Positions 38,493 through 47,360 of a DNA stretch of 64,000 bases are shown here, piece by piece (position 1 is the stretch's first letter; every line of letters starts with the position of its first letter). The DNA is from Pseudomonas sp. FP2309 (lineage in GTDB: Bacteria; Pseudomonadota; Gammaproteobacteria; Pseudomonadales; Pseudomonadaceae): positions 4,658,501-4,722,500 of the forward strand of contig NZ_CP117439.1 of assembly GCF_030687575.1 (NCBI RefSeq), in the 5' to 3' direction. The position numbers and the translations under genes are program-made. The notes under the pieces are model-generated. The model saw only the letters and a list, made by a program, of their open reading frames with translations, did no database searches and was not told where the DNA came from.

Positions 38493-38581
38493 GACACCGC
38501 CGATATCAACAGCAGGAACGGCACGCCAAACACCAGGCTCATCTTGAATGCGTCGGTGAAATCCGTGTCGTTGTCCTTAAG
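38438..38581 (-). pseudogene. possible remnant of a membrane protein after kynU
   Basis: Just past kynU on the same strand, another frame reads without a start codon for about 47 residues: DNDTDFTDAFKMSLVFGVPF, then LLLISAVSYGRFCKG, ending at 38438. The acidic lead-in and hydrophobic helix look like the tail of a transporter rather than chance sequence. The last ~55 bp overlap the 3' end of the convergent LysR gene. No family could be assigned and chance remains possible. Confidence 0.25.
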
Positions 38582-39827
38582 TCACGCTGTGGCGCACCTT
38601 GAACTGCGGCTGATCCCAGGTGCCGTTATCGAGAATGTCCGCGAGGATATCCACTGCGTCCCACACCTCGGTGAAGCGGGTGTACAGCGGCGTAAACCCG
38701 AAACGCATGATGCGCGGCTCGCGGTAGTCACCGATCACGCCGCGGGCAATCAAGGCCTGGATAACGGCATAGCCTTCCGGGTGTTCGAAACTCACATGGC
38801 TGCCGCGCCGGGCGTGCTCGCGGGGGGTGATCAGTGTCAGGCCATGGGCCGCGCAACGGGTCTCGACCTGCTCGATAAACAGGTCGGTCAACGCCAGGGA
38901 TTTGCTGCGCAGGCTGGCCATATCGGTCTGTTCAAACAGCTCCAGACCACACTCCACCATGGCCAGCGAGGTAATCGGCTGGGTGCCGCACAGGTAGCGC
39001 GCGATGCCGGCGCTGGGCGCGTAGTCGGACTCCATGGCGAACTGCCGAGTGTGCCCGAACCAGCCTGACAACGGCTGATGCACAAGGTCCACCAGCGCCG
39101 GGTTGACCCACACGAACGCCTGCGAACCAGGGCCGCCGTTGAGGTATTTGTAGGTGCAGCCAATCGCGTAATCCGCACCGGCGGCGTTCAGGTCGATGGG
39201 TACCGCGCCTGCTGAATGCGCCAGGTCCCAGATGCTCAACGCGCCGCACTCATGGCTCAAGGCCGTGAGCGCCCGCATGTCATACATAAAGCCGGTCTTG
39301 TAATTGACGTGGGTGAGCATCACCACGGCCACGTCGGTGTCGATAGCCTGGGGCAGTTCGTCCGGGCTGTTCACCAGACGCAGGCAATAGCCCTGTTGCA
39401 ACAGCTCAGCCAGGCTCTGTGCGATGTACAGGTCGGTCGGAAAGTTGCTCGCTTCGCTGACGATCACCTTGCGCGCGGGCTCGCGCTGGCCCTGCACGAT
39501 CAGCGCGGCGCTGAGCACTTTGAACAGGTTGATGGAAGTGGTATCGGTGATCACCACTTCGCCGTCGCGTGCACCGATCAGCGGCGCCAGGCGGTTACCC
39601 AGGCGTAGGGACAAATCTGCCCAGCCGGCGCTGTTCCAACTGCGGATCAAGCCATTGCCCCACTCCTCGGCAATCACCTGCTGCGCACGCGCCAGCGCGG
39701 CCACCGGGCGTGCGCCGAGGGAATTGCCGTCCAGGTAGATCACCCCCGCAGGCAGCGCGAACTGATGACGCAGAGGTGCCAAGGGGTCTTGGGCGTCGAG
39801 GGTTTGGCAGTGGCTTCGGGAGGTCAT
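38577..39827 (-). CDS. kynU: kynureninase
   Basis: A 416-residue PLP enzyme cleaving L-kynurenine to anthranilate and alanine. Fold-type I features include [13 protein letters not shown] (N-terminal substrate loop), [35 protein letters not shown] (PLP Asp) and the Schiff-base lysine in [12 protein letters not shown]. It is divergent from the Lrp-type kynR gene; 143 bp separate them and carry AT-rich dyads. kynA and kynB, the other kynurenine genes, lie 6 kb away on the same strand. Confidence 0.95.
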   Translation of the reverse strand: MTSRSHCQTLDAQDPLAPLRHQFALPAGVIYLDGNSLGARPVAALARAQQVIAEEWGNGLIRSWNSAGWADLSLRLGNRLAPLIGARDGEVVITDTTSINLFKVLSAALIVQGQREPARKVIVSEASNFPTDLYIAQSLAELLQQGYCLRLVNSPDELPQAIDTDVAVVMLTHVNYKTGFMYDMRALTALSHECGALSIWDLAHSAGAVPIDLNAAGADYAIGCTYKYLNGGPGSQAFVWVNPALVDLVHQPLSGWFGHTRQFAMESDYAPSAGIARYLCGTQPITSLAMVECGLELFEQTDMASLRSKSLALTDLFIEQVETRCAAHGLTLITPREHARRGSHVSFEHPEGYAVIQALIARGVIGDYREPRIMRFGFTPLYTRFTEVWDAVDILADILDNGTWDQPQFKVRHSVT

Positions 39828-39879
39828 GGCCGATCCTGGTTTTTAGAAGGAAGACAGGCCAAATAATGAACGAAGAATC

Positions 39880-39922
39880 GCAGAATTTTCGTGCAAAGTG
39901 ATCGGCAACACGCTAATTAAGC
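39880..39922. promoter_or_regulatory. candidate KynR-binding dyads upstream of kynU
   Basis: GCAGAATTTTCGTGC (39880-39894) and GCTAATTAAGC (39912-39922) are AT-rich dyads centred about three helical turns apart in the kynU-kynR divergent region. The first closely resembles two dyads upstream of kynB (47156-47201). They fit the AT-centred, phased sites of Lrp-family proteins. No footprint evidence is available here. Confidence 0.5.
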
Positions 39923-39970
39923 TGTAGGAAATTCGAACTTAACTCACAAACACGCGGATTTATTCTAATC

Positions 39971-40444
39971 ATGATGCTTGACGCCACCGACCTGCGCCTC
40001 CTGCATTTCCTGCAACAGGATGGCCGTATCAGCAACCAGGAACTGGCGGAAAAAGTCGCATTGTCCCCTTCCGCCTGCCTGCGCCGTCTGCGCCTGCTGG
40101 AAAGCGAAAAAATCATCAGCGGTTACCGCGCCGTGTTGAATGCCGAGCAACTGGGGATCGAGCTGGAGGCGATCGTGCACCTGTCGTTGCGCCAGGACGT
40201 GGAGGACTGGCATGAGACGTTTATCAAGAAGGTGCAAGGCTGGCCGGAGGTGGCCAGTGCCTACGTGATCACCGGCGCCAGCAATTACGTGCTGCGGGTC
40301 CAGGCACGCAACCTCAAGCACTTTTCGGACTTTATCGTGAACCACCTGAACCGCACGGCGGGGGTGATGGATATACGCTCGGAGATCGTGTTGCAGAAGA
40401 TCAAGGATCGGGATGAGCTGTTGGACCTGGTCCTGCGCAAATAA
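39971..40444 (+). CDS. kynR: Lrp/AsnC-family regulator of kynurenine genes
   Basis: A 157-residue Lrp/AsnC protein: HTH at residues about 5-55 (DLRLLHFLQQDGRISNQELAEKVALSPSACLRRLRLLE) and a C-terminal RAM ligand-binding domain (EAIVHLSLRQDVEDWHETF, VITGASNYVLRVQARNLKHFSDFI). The divergent position to kynU matches KynR of P. aeruginosa, which activates kyn genes with kynurenine as effector. It likely binds the dyads in the intergenic region and those upstream of kynB. Confidence 0.92.
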   Translation: MMLDATDLRLLHFLQQDGRISNQELAEKVALSPSACLRRLRLLESEKIISGYRAVLNAEQLGIELEAIVHLSLRQDVEDWHETFIKKVQGWPEVASAYVITGASNYVLRVQARNLKHFSDFIVNHLNRTAGVMDIRSEIVLQKIKDRDELLDLVLRK

Positions 40445-40459
40445 GAGCAGCGCGACAGA

Positions 40460-40497
40460 ACCCATGTGGGAGGGGGCGTAGACCCTGCCACATGGGT
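40460..40497. terminator. hairpin between kynR and catA
   Basis: CCCATGTGG (from 40461) and CCACATGGG (40488-40496) form a 9-bp stem with a ~18-nt loop between the convergent kynR and catA genes. There is no clear T-run, so termination is likely but not certain. Confidence 0.5.
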
Positions 40498-40508
40498 AGC
40501 CACGCTTA

Positions 40509-41438
40509 TCAGTCTTCCAGTGCACGCACCCGCTGCATGCGTTTTTGCTCCAGCGGCGCGTCAGCCACCTGCAACTCAAAGTCAAAATCAATCTGCGCAA
40601 AACGCCCTTCTACACCAAACTCCTGCGCCAACTGCTTATCGTCACTGAAGCGGATTTCAGCGATCAATTCATCGCGCGTGGCGTAGGCAAAATCATCGTG
40701 CAGGTACGGGTCATCCGACAGGTTGATCTGGGTGGTCAGGTGCCGATAGCCGGGCGCAGAGATAAAGAAGTGGATATGCGCCGGCCGTTGCCCGTGACGC
40801 CCCAACTGATCGAGCAGTTGCTGGGTCGGCCCGGTCGGCGGGCAACCGTAGCCCGACGGCACGATGCTGCGAAAACGGTAGTTGCCCTGGGCGTCAGTCT
40901 CGATGCGCCGGCGCAGGTTGAATTCCGATTGGGTGCTGTCGAACCACGAATAGGTGCCACCGGTGTTGGCCTGCCACACGTCGACGATCGCACCGGCCAG
41001 CGGCTTGCCGTCGGTGTCGCGCACCTGCCCGCGCATGAACAGCGGCACGGCGGTGTCCGTCCCATCGTCCAAACGCGCTTCGTACTTGGACAGCGGCGCA
41101 CCGGCCACGTACAGCGGGCCTTCGATGGTGCGCGGGGTGCCACCGGTTTTGCCGGCCTCTTCGTCGGCCGCATCCATCAACATGTCCAGGTAATGCTCAA
41201 GCCCAAGCCCCGCGACGAGCAGCCCGGCTTCCTGGTTCTTGCCCAGCTCATTAAGGTAGTTGACCGCTTTCCAGAACTCTTCCGGGGTCACCTCAAGGTC
41301 TTCGATGATGTTCACGGTGTCGCGCAAAATCCGGTAGACCAGCGCTTTGGCGCGCGGGCTACCGTCGTCATTGAAATTGCCGCTGGCTTCTTCGAGAAAC
41401 TGTTGGGCATGGGCAGTCTGGGACAGGCGTATGGACAT
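40509..41438 (-). CDS. catA: catechol 1,2-dioxygenase
   Basis: A 309-residue intradiol dioxygenase opening catechol to cis,cis-muconate with non-haem Fe(III). Iron ligands are visible: Tyr in EGPLYVAGAP, Tyr in VPSGYGCPP, and both His in GQRPAHIHFFIS. The helical N-terminal dimerisation domain (about residues 1-100) is complete. It is the last gene of the catB-catC-catA operon, 51 bp after catC. Confidence 0.96.
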   Translation of the reverse strand: MSIRLSQTAHAQQFLEEASGNFNDDGSPRAKALVYRILRDTVNIIEDLEVTPEEFWKAVNYLNELGKNQEAGLLVAGLGLEHYLDMLMDAADEEAGKTGGTPRTIEGPLYVAGAPLSKYEARLDDGTDTAVPLFMRGQVRDTDGKPLAGAIVDVWQANTGGTYSWFDSTQSEFNLRRRIETDAQGNYRFRSIVPSGYGCPPTGPTQQLLDQLGRHGQRPAHIHFFISAPGYRHLTTQINLSDDPYLHDDFAYATRDELIAEIRFSDDKQLAQEFGVEGRFAQIDFDFELQVADAPLEQKRMQRVRALED

Positions 41439-41489
41439 AGTGCAATCCTCATCTTGTAGTTATTCGGTGTGGCGATTCGGTAGAACGGG

Positions 41490-41780
41490 CTATCGGTCGT
41501 CGTCATGGATCGACGAAGGATGCCGGCACAGGGCGTTCACTTCGATGGCCATGTAGGGGTAAAGCGGCAGTTGCATCAACAGGTCGTGCAGTTCTTGCAC
41601 ACTGTCGACGTCGAACACGCTGTAGTTGGCGTAGAGCCCGGCAATGCGCCACAAGTGGCGCCATTTGCCCTCCTGCTGCAGACGCTGCGCCAGGGCTTTT
41701 TCGTCAGCCTTGAGGCTGGCGGCGCGTTCAGGGTTCATGTCGACGGGCAGGTTCACGGTCATTTTTACGTGGAACAACAT
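41490..41780 (-). CDS. catC: muconolactone delta-isomerase
   Basis: A 96-residue CatC (MLFHVKMTVNLPVDM) that shifts the double bond of muconolactone to give 3-oxoadipate enol-lactone. The family stretch KWRHLWRIAGLYANYSVFDVDS and the C-terminal LPLYPYMAIEVNALCRHPSSI are present. It forms a decamer in characterised species. It lies 12 bp after catB. Confidence 0.96.
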   Translation of the reverse strand: MLFHVKMTVNLPVDMNPERAASLKADEKALAQRLQQEGKWRHLWRIAGLYANYSVFDVDSVQELHDLLMQLPLYPYMAIEVNALCRHPSSIHDDDR

Positions 41781-41792
41781 AGCAGGCGCCTC

Positions 41793-42920
41793 TTAGTGTT
41801 TATCACGACGGAAGAACGCCAGACGCTCTTCATCGATGGCCAAGCCCAGGCCCGGCGCAGTGGAGACATGCAGCTGGAAGTCGCGGTACAACGGCGGTTC
41901 GCTGAGGATGTCCTCGGTGAGCAACAGCGGGCCGAACAGCTCGGTGTCCCAGGCCAGTGTGTTCAGGGTGAGAAACGCATGGGCCGAGGCCAGGGTGCCG
42001 ATGCCGCCTTCGAGCATGGTGCCACCGTACAAGCCGATGCCAGCTGCTTCGGCAATCGCGGCGGTGCGCAGCACGGCGCGCGGGCCGCCGTTCTTGGCGA
42101 TCTTGAGGGCAAACACCGAGGCTGCGCCTTCGCGGGCCAGGTTGAAGGCATCCTCCACACATTCGATGGATTCATCGGCCATGATCGGCGCCGGGCTCGA
42201 CCGGTTCAGCCGCGCCATACCGCCGCGGTTGTTGCGCGAAATCGGCTGTTCGATCAGGTCGATACCGTTGTCCCCAAGCACCTGGCAGGCCCGCAGCGCC
42301 ACGGCTTCGTCCCAGGCCTGGTTGACGTCGACACGCACACTGGCGCGATCGCCCAAGGCCTTTTTGATCGCCAGCACGTGGGCCAGGTCGCGGCTGACTT
42401 CACCGGCCCCGATCTTCAGCTTGAAAATGCGGTGGCGGCGCAGGTCGAGCATCTTCTCGGCCTCGGCGATATCTTGCTCGGTGTTACCGCTGGCCAAGGT
42501 CCAGGCCACCGGCAGCGCATCCCGCACGCGGCCGCCGAGCAACTCACTGACCGGCAGGCCCAGGCGTTTGCCCAGCGCATCGAGCAGGGCGCTTTCGATA
42601 CCGGATTTGGCAAAGGTATTGCCGCGAATACTGCGCTCCAGGCGCAACATGGCGGCGTTGATATTGCTGGCATCCTGGCCGACCAACAGTGGCGCGAAGT
42701 GACGGTCGATGTTGACTTTGATGCTGTCGGGGCTCTCATTGCCGTAGCTCAGGCCGCCGATGGTGGTGGACTCACCGATGCCTTCTATTCCGTCGGCGCA
42801 ACGCACGCGGATGATCACCAGGGTCTGGTTCTGCATCGTGTGCATCGCCAGCTTGTGCGGGCGGATGGTAGGAAGGTCGACGATAATCGTCTCGATCGAC
42901 TCGATGGCGCAAATCGGCAT
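41793..42920 (-). CDS. catB: muconate cycloisomerase
   Basis: A 375-residue enolase-superfamily enzyme lactonising cis,cis-muconate to muconolactone. The catalytic KxK appears as FKLKIGAGE, metal ligands in RVDVNQAWDE, DLIEQPI and ADESIECV, and the second base in FALKIAKNGG. The start is the ATG at 42920 (MPICAIESIETIIVDLPTIRPH); a longer frame runs into the divergent catR gene and is not real. First gene of catBCA, with a LysR box 87-101 bp upstream of its start. Confidence 0.95.
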   Translation of the reverse strand: MPICAIESIETIIVDLPTIRPHKLAMHTMQNQTLVIIRVRCADGIEGIGESTTIGGLSYGNESPDSIKVNIDRHFAPLLVGQDASNINAAMLRLERSIRGNTFAKSGIESALLDALGKRLGLPVSELLGGRVRDALPVAWTLASGNTEQDIAEAEKMLDLRRHRIFKLKIGAGEVSRDLAHVLAIKKALGDRASVRVDVNQAWDEAVALRACQVLGDNGIDLIEQPISRNNRGGMARLNRSSPAPIMADESIECVEDAFNLAREGAASVFALKIAKNGGPRAVLRTAAIAEAAGIGLYGGTMLEGGIGTLASAHAFLTLNTLAWDTELFGPLLLTEDILSEPPLYRDFQLHVSTAPGLGLAIDEERLAFFRRDKH

Positions 42921-43006
42921 GGCAATACCCGCTGGGTTCTTTATTGGTTTGAGCTGATTCTGTACCGGCTCTTTCCAGGCTTCCAATATAGATTTAGTCT
43001 TGATCG

Positions 43007-43021
43007 ATACTCTTAAGGTAT
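43007..43021. promoter_or_regulatory. candidate CatR operator (T-N11-A)
   Basis: ATACTCTTAAGGTAT is a near-perfect palindrome with the T-N11-A spacing of LysR-type operators (T at 43008, A at 43020). It lies 14 bp before catR and about 87 bp upstream of the catB start, where an activator site that also represses catR would be expected. Confidence 0.7.
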
Positions 43022-43034
43022 GAAGGGAGCCGTC

Positions 43035-43910
43035 ATGGAACTGCGTCATCTGCGCTATTTCCAAGTGCTGGGTGAAACCCTCAACTTCACCCGAGCCGCC
43101 GAACGCCTGCACATCGCCCAACCGCCGCTGAGTCGACAGATCCAGCAACTGGAGGATGAGCTGGGCGTGCTCCTGTTGGAGCGCGGCCGGCCACTGCGCC
43201 TGACCGAGGCCGGGCGGTTTTTCTATGAACACGCCAATGTGTTGCTCGAACAATTGAGTAAAGTCTGCGACAGCACTCGGCGTATCGGCCAGGGCGAAAA
43301 GACCTGGCTGGGCATCGGTTTTGCGCCGTCGACCTTGTATGGCGTGCTGCCGGAACTGATCCGACGGCTGCGCACCCACGACGCGCTGGAGCTGGAGCTG
43401 GGACTGTCAGAGATGACCACCTTGCAGCAGGTCGAAGCGCTCAAGGCCGGGCGTATCGATGTGGGTTTCGGGCGTATTCGCATCGACGACCCGGCCATCG
43501 TCCAACGCGTGCTGGTGGAGGACCGATTGGCGGCCGTGCTGCCTGCTGGCCACCCGCTGCTGGCCGCCCCCGCCACCCTCGCCCAATTGGCCGCCGAGCC
43601 GTTCGTGCTCTACCCCGGCAACCCGCGCCCCAGTTATGCCGACCATGTGATCGCGCTGTTCGATGCCCACGGCCTGAGCCTAAAGGTCGCGCAGTGGACC
43701 AACGAGCTGCAGACCGCCATCGGCCTGGTCGGCGCAGGCATGGGGGTCACCCTGGTGCCGGCGTCGGTGCAGGTGCTGCATCGGGCGGATATCGGCTACA
43801 CCCCGGTGGTGGAGGCCACGGCCACTTCGCCGATTATCCTGAGCCGGCGGGTCAATGATCAGTCGCCGGGGCTGAGGCATTGTTTGCAACTGGTGGAAGA
43901 ACTGATCTGA
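43035..43910 (+). CDS. catR: LysR-family activator of cat genes
   Basis: A 291-residue LysR regulator (MELRHLRYFQVLGETLNFTRAAERLHIAQPPLSRQIQQLE). Its LHIAQPPLSRQIQ recognition helix and divergent position to catB match CatR, which activates catBCA with cis,cis-muconate. The effector domain carries GIGFAPSTLYGVLPELIRRLR. The ATG at 43035 follows GGGAG; a start 15 bp upstream is less likely. Confidence 0.93.
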   Translation: MELRHLRYFQVLGETLNFTRAAERLHIAQPPLSRQIQQLEDELGVLLLERGRPLRLTEAGRFFYEHANVLLEQLSKVCDSTRRIGQGEKTWLGIGFAPSTLYGVLPELIRRLRTHDALELELGLSEMTTLQQVEALKAGRIDVGFGRIRIDDPAIVQRVLVEDRLAAVLPAGHPLLAAPATLAQLAAEPFVLYPGNPRPSYADHVIALFDAHGLSLKVAQWTNELQTAIGLVGAGMGVTLVPASVQVLHRADIGYTPVVEATATSPIILSRRVNDQSPGLRHCLQLVEELI

Positions 43911-43956
43911 CTTCACTCAAGCGTCACAAATCCCAGTGGAAGTGGGCTTGCCCCCG

Positions 43957-44091
43957 ATGGTCGAATCCATCCAACAATGGCTGGCCGATCAGGCACTTGA
44001 TGGCGTTCAGCTGTATTACGAAAAGTTTACGCAGAGTAATATCTGCCCCCTCAGCACTTCTGATGGGTTCAGCCCAGAGAAATATAAGTAG
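43957..44091 (+). CDS. 44-residue small ORF of doubtful status
   Basis: A short frame, MVESIQQWLADQALDGVQL then YYEKFTQSNICPLSTSDGF, ends 12 bp before aroP. It reads like protein sequence (amphipathic helix, balanced composition), but no ribosome-binding site stands out and its first codons lie at the edge of a REP-like core. It may be the tail of a lost gene. No family recognised. Confidence 0.25.
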   Translation: MVESIQQWLADQALDGVQLYYEKFTQSNICPLSTSDGFSPEKYK

Positions 44092-44103
44092 AAGGGAACG
44101 TTA

Positions 44104-45507
44104 ATGGCGGATGACATGGTTAACCCGGTGGGCCTCAAGCGTGGCCTGAAGAACCGGCATATTCAGCTGATTGCCTTGGGAGGGGCGATTGGCACGGGGC
44201 TGTTCCTCGGCTCGGCGGGGGTGCTCAAGTCGGCGGGCCCGTCGATGATCCTGGGGTATGCGATTGCCGGTTTTATCGCGTTCCTGATCATGCGCCAACT
44301 CGGCGAGATGATCGTCGAAGAGCCGGTCGCCGGTTCCTTCAGCCACTTCGCGCACAAATACTGGGGTGGCTACGCGGGCTTCCTGGCCGGTTGGAACTAC
44401 TGGGTACTGTACGTGCTGGTGGGCATGGCCGAACTGACGGCCGTGGGCAAGTACATCCAGTTCTGGTGGCCCGAGATCCCGACGTGGGTCAGCGCACTGG
44501 TGTTCTTCGTGGCGGTGAACCTGATCAACACCTTGAACGTGAAGTTCTTCGGTGAGGCCGAGTTCTGGTTTGCGATCATCAAGGTGGTGGCGATTGTCGG
44601 CATGATCGTGCTCGGCTGCTACCTGCTGTTCAGCGGCACCGGCGGCCCGCAGGCCTCCATCAGCAACCTGTGGAGCCACGGCGGGTTCTTCCCCAATGGC
44701 GGCATGGGGCTGTTGATGTCCATGGCGTTCATCATGTTCTCGTTCGGTGGCCTGGAGCTGGTGGGCATCACTGCCGCCGAAGCCAGCGAACCGCGCAAGG
44801 TGATCCCCAAAGCGATCAACCAGGTGGTCTACCGGATCCTGATTTTCTACGTCGGCGCCCTGACCGTGCTGCTGTCGCTGTACCCATGGGACCAACTGCT
44901 GCAAACCCTGGGCGCCTCGGGCGATGCCTACAGCGGCAGCCCGTTTGTGCAGATCTTCTCGCTGATCGGCAACGACACCGCCGCGCACATCCTCAACTTC
45001 GTGGTGCTGACCGCGGCGCTGTCGGTGTACAACAGCGGCGTGTACTGCAACAGCCGCATGCTGTTCGGCCTGGCCGAGCAGGGTGATGCGCCCAAAGCGC
45101 TGATGAAACTCAACAAACAAGGCGTGCCGCTGCGTGCCCTGGCGATCTCGGCGTTGGTGACGATGCTGTGCGTGGTGGTCAACTACGTGGCGCCGCAGAG
45201 CGCCCTGGAGTTGCTGTTCGCGCTGGTGGTTGCCTCGCTGATGATCAACTGGGCGCTGATCAGCATCACCCACATCAAGTTCCGCAAAGCCATGGGCGAC
45301 CAAGGCGTGACGCCGTCGTTCAAGACCTTCTGGTTCCCGTTCAGCAACTACCTGTGCCTGGCGTTCATGCTGATGATCATCAGCGTGATGCTGGCGATTC
45401 CGGGGATTCGCGAGTCGGTGTACGCAATGCCGATTTGGGTGGGGGTTATCTACGTGGCGTATCGGCTGCGAGTCCGGAACAGCAATGCGGTTGTGAGCAC
45501 GTCGTAA
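44104..45507 (+). CDS. aroP: aromatic amino acid permease (AroP-like)
   Basis: A 467-residue APC-superfamily (AAT family) permease with 12 membrane segments. LKRGLKNRHIQLIALGGAIG then TGLFLGSAGVL, SWNYWVLYVLVGMAELTAVGKYIQFWWPEIPTWVSA-like text and FSFGGLELVGITAAEASEP closely follow E. coli AroP. It likely imports tryptophan, phenylalanine and tyrosine by proton symport. Its place between the cat and kyn genes fits supply of tryptophan to KynA. GAAGGGA precedes the ATG. It is convergent with kynA across a shared terminator. Confidence 0.9.
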   Translation: MADDMVNPVGLKRGLKNRHIQLIALGGAIGTGLFLGSAGVLKSAGPSMILGYAIAGFIAFLIMRQLGEMIVEEPVAGSFSHFAHKYWGGYAGFLAGWNYWVLYVLVGMAELTAVGKYIQFWWPEIPTWVSALVFFVAVNLINTLNVKFFGEAEFWFAIIKVVAIVGMIVLGCYLLFSGTGGPQASISNLWSHGGFFPNGGMGLLMSMAFIMFSFGGLELVGITAAEASEPRKVIPKAINQVVYRILIFYVGALTVLLSLYPWDQLLQTLGASGDAYSGSPFVQIFSLIGNDTAAHILNFVVLTAALSVYNSGVYCNSRMLFGLAEQGDAPKALMKLNKQGVPLRALAISALVTMLCVVVNYVAPQSALELLFALVVASLMINWALISITHIKFRKAMGDQGVTPSFKTFWFPFSNYLCLAFMLMIISVMLAIPGIRESVYAMPIWVGVIYVAYRLRVRNSNAVVSTS

Positions 45508-45512
45508 GACCA

Positions 45513-45537
45513 GCGGGAGCCGGGCTTGCCTGCTCCC
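45513..45537. repeat. REP-like core
   Basis: GCGGGAGCCGGGCTTGCCTG followed by CTCCC is a short imperfect palindrome of the same type as the paired element at 19772-19860, located just after aroP. Confidence 0.5.
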
Positions 45538-45559
45538 CTTGATTGTATTGCGCAATAAA

Positions 45560-45587
45560 CAAAGCCCCGGATCTGCGGGGCTTTTTG
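45560..45587. terminator. bidirectional terminator between aroP and kynA
   Basis: AAAGCCCCG-GATCTG-CGGGGCTTTTT lies between the convergent genes, 2 bp from the kynA stop codon. Confidence 0.9.
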
Positions 45588-45588
45588 T

Positions 45589-46461
45589 TTAGAGCGTGGA
45601 ACGTACGCGCCAGAGCTCGGGAAAGAGCACGGTGTCGAGCATCTTGCGCAAATACCCCACGCCTTCCGTGCCGCCCGTGCCGGGCTGGAAGCCGATGATC
45701 CGCTCTACGGTGGTGACATGGCGGAAGCGCCACTGGCGGAACGAATCTTCCAGGTCGATAAACTTTTCGGCCAACTGATACAAATCCCAATAGCGACTCG
45801 GGTCGCGATACACCTCACGCCAGGCCGCCTCCACGGACTCATCGTGCACCGTGGCCGCGGTCGGATCGCGTTCGGCGCGCCGGGGATCAATCGCCAGACC
45901 GGTCCTGGCCATCAGGTTGACCGCCTCGTCATACAGCGACGGCGTGGCAATCGCCACCTGCAGTTCCTGCAACAGTTGCGGGCGGTGGGCATGGGGCCGC
46001 AACAGCGCCGGGCTTTTGTTACCCAGGATAAATTCGATCTCGCGGTACTGGAACGATTGAAATCCCGAGGACTGCCCCAGGAACGGGCGGATCGCCTTGT
46101 ACTCGGACGGCGTCATGGTCGCCAGCACCGCCCAGGCATGCACCAGTTGGTCGAAGATCCGCGACACCCGCGCCAGCATCTTGAACGCCGGCGGCAACTC
46201 GCCCAGGCGCACGTGCTCGCGGGCGGCCTTGAGTTCGTGGAGCATCAGTTTCATCCACAGCTCAGAGGTCTGGTGCTGGATGATGAAGAGCATTTCGTTG
46301 TGGTCCGGCGAAAGCGGGTGCTGGGCGCTGAGGACTTTGCCCAGGTCCAGGTAGTCGCCGTAACTCATGGCCTCGGAGAAATTCAGTTCGGCGTTATGCC
46401 ATTCTTCCTGGGGTTGGGAATCGGCAGGCTTATAGTCTGGAGAAAAGGGACACTGGCTCAT
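45589..46461 (-). CDS. kynA: tryptophan 2,3-dioxygenase
   Basis: A 290-residue haem enzyme converting L-tryptophan to N-formylkynurenine. Family features: [40 protein letters not shown] (active-site His), [19 protein letters not shown] and the C-terminal [20 protein letters not shown], which carries the haem-propionate Thr region. Its ATG overlaps the kynB stop (ATGA), so kynB-kynA are translationally coupled. Confidence 0.96.
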   Translation of the reverse strand: MSQCPFSPDYKPADSQPQEEWHNAELNFSEAMSYGDYLDLGKVLSAQHPLSPDHNEMLFIIQHQTSELWMKLMLHELKAAREHVRLGELPPAFKMLARVSRIFDQLVHAWAVLATMTPSEYKAIRPFLGQSSGFQSFQYREIEFILGNKSPALLRPHAHRPQLLQELQVAIATPSLYDEAVNLMARTGLAIDPRRAERDPTAATVHDESVEAAWREVYRDPSRYWDLYQLAEKFIDLEDSFRQWRFRHVTTVERIIGFQPGTGGTEGVGYLRKMLDTVLFPELWRVRSTL

Positions 46462-47108
46462 CGCGTGGGCTCCTTGAGCGGACGGAGAATGGCGCGTACA
46501 GGGCTGGCGTCGAGGTTGGCAAACCGCAGCGGCAGCGCGATCAGTTCATAGTCGCCCTCCGGTACGTCATCGAGCACGATGCCTTCGAGAATGGCCATGC
46601 CATGGCGGGCCACGGCGTTGTGGGACTCCATGGTCTTGGATTGTTGCGGGTCCAGGGACGGGGTATCGATACCAATCAAGCGCACGCCCAGGCCGGCCAG
46701 CAGTTCAATGGTTTGCGGGGCGATGGCGGTGAAGTCCGGATCCCACTGCGTCAGCGGCGCTTGTGGATAAGTGCGCAGCAACACCCGCTCCGGCAGGTTA
46801 TCCACACGCCCCTGCAACTGATGCGGCTGCACCAGCGCGCCACTGCCCAGGCAATGCAGCACGCGGCACGGGCCCATGTACACATCCAACGACACCGCGC
46901 CGATCGGCGCGCCGTCGGCGCTGTAATGCAGCGGCGCATCTACATGGGCGCCGGTATGCGGTGACAAGGTAACGCGTCCCACGTTCACCGGGCACTCCGG
47001 GCCGAACTGCCACACGCGCTCCTCCTGGAACGGCGTATCCCCCGGCCAGGTCGGGGTCGCCGTACTCAAGGGCGGGCTGATATCCCACCACGGTTTTATA
47101 GGGTTCAT
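46458..47108 (-). CDS. kynB: kynurenine formamidase
   Basis: A 216-residue metal-dependent formamidase of the cyclase (KynB) family hydrolysing N-formylkynurenine to kynurenine. The zinc motif HxGxHxDxPxH is visible as [14 protein letters not shown], followed by [10 protein letters not shown] and [21 protein letters not shown]. The start [14 protein letters not shown] at 47108 fits the family; a longer frame to 47258 crosses the promoter dyads and is rejected. First gene of the kynB-kynA pair. Confidence 0.95.
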   Translation of the reverse strand: MNPIKPWWDISPPLSTATPTWPGDTPFQEERVWQFGPECPVNVGRVTLSPHTGAHVDAPLHYSADGAPIGAVSLDVYMGPCRVLHCLGSGALVQPHQLQGRVDNLPERVLLRTYPQAPLTQWDPDFTAIAPQTIELLAGLGVRLIGIDTPSLDPQQSKTMESHNAVARHGMAILEGIVLDDVPEGDYELIALPLRFANLDASPVRAILRPLKEPTR

Positions 47109-47155
47109 CTCAAGGCTCTTGGCGGTTACTGGGGTGAATGATACGAGGGCCTGCT

Positions 47156-47201
47156 GCGAATTTTCTTGCGAATTCCGGCGCCGGGCGCGAATTCTTTCGC
47201 A
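47156..47201. promoter_or_regulatory. two phased dyads upstream of kynB, candidate KynR sites
   Basis: GCGAATTTTCTTGCG (47156-47170) and GCGAATTCTTTCGCA (47187-47201) are near copies whose starts are 31 bp apart, about three helical turns. The second contains the perfect dyad GCGAA-TTCT-TTCGC. A similar motif lies upstream of kynU. This fits cooperative binding by an Lrp-type protein such as KynR. Confidence 0.6.
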
Positions 47202-47360
47202 CTTACTGCGAGGAATGGGCGGATTAGTGCACACATCTTTCGTTTCCATACGGTGCAACAGATGGCTGCGCTTCTGGGCATCCCGATGTCGAGCTCAGAC
47301 CACTGACACAACGCCGCAGGCCTTAGGGTGGATCTTTCCATTCCCTGCCTCGGAGGCATC

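Noticed and set aside
41793..43379. Long catB reading frame extending to 43379
   Set aside because: The N-terminal extension crosses the catR promoter and coding region; the conserved start is at 42920.
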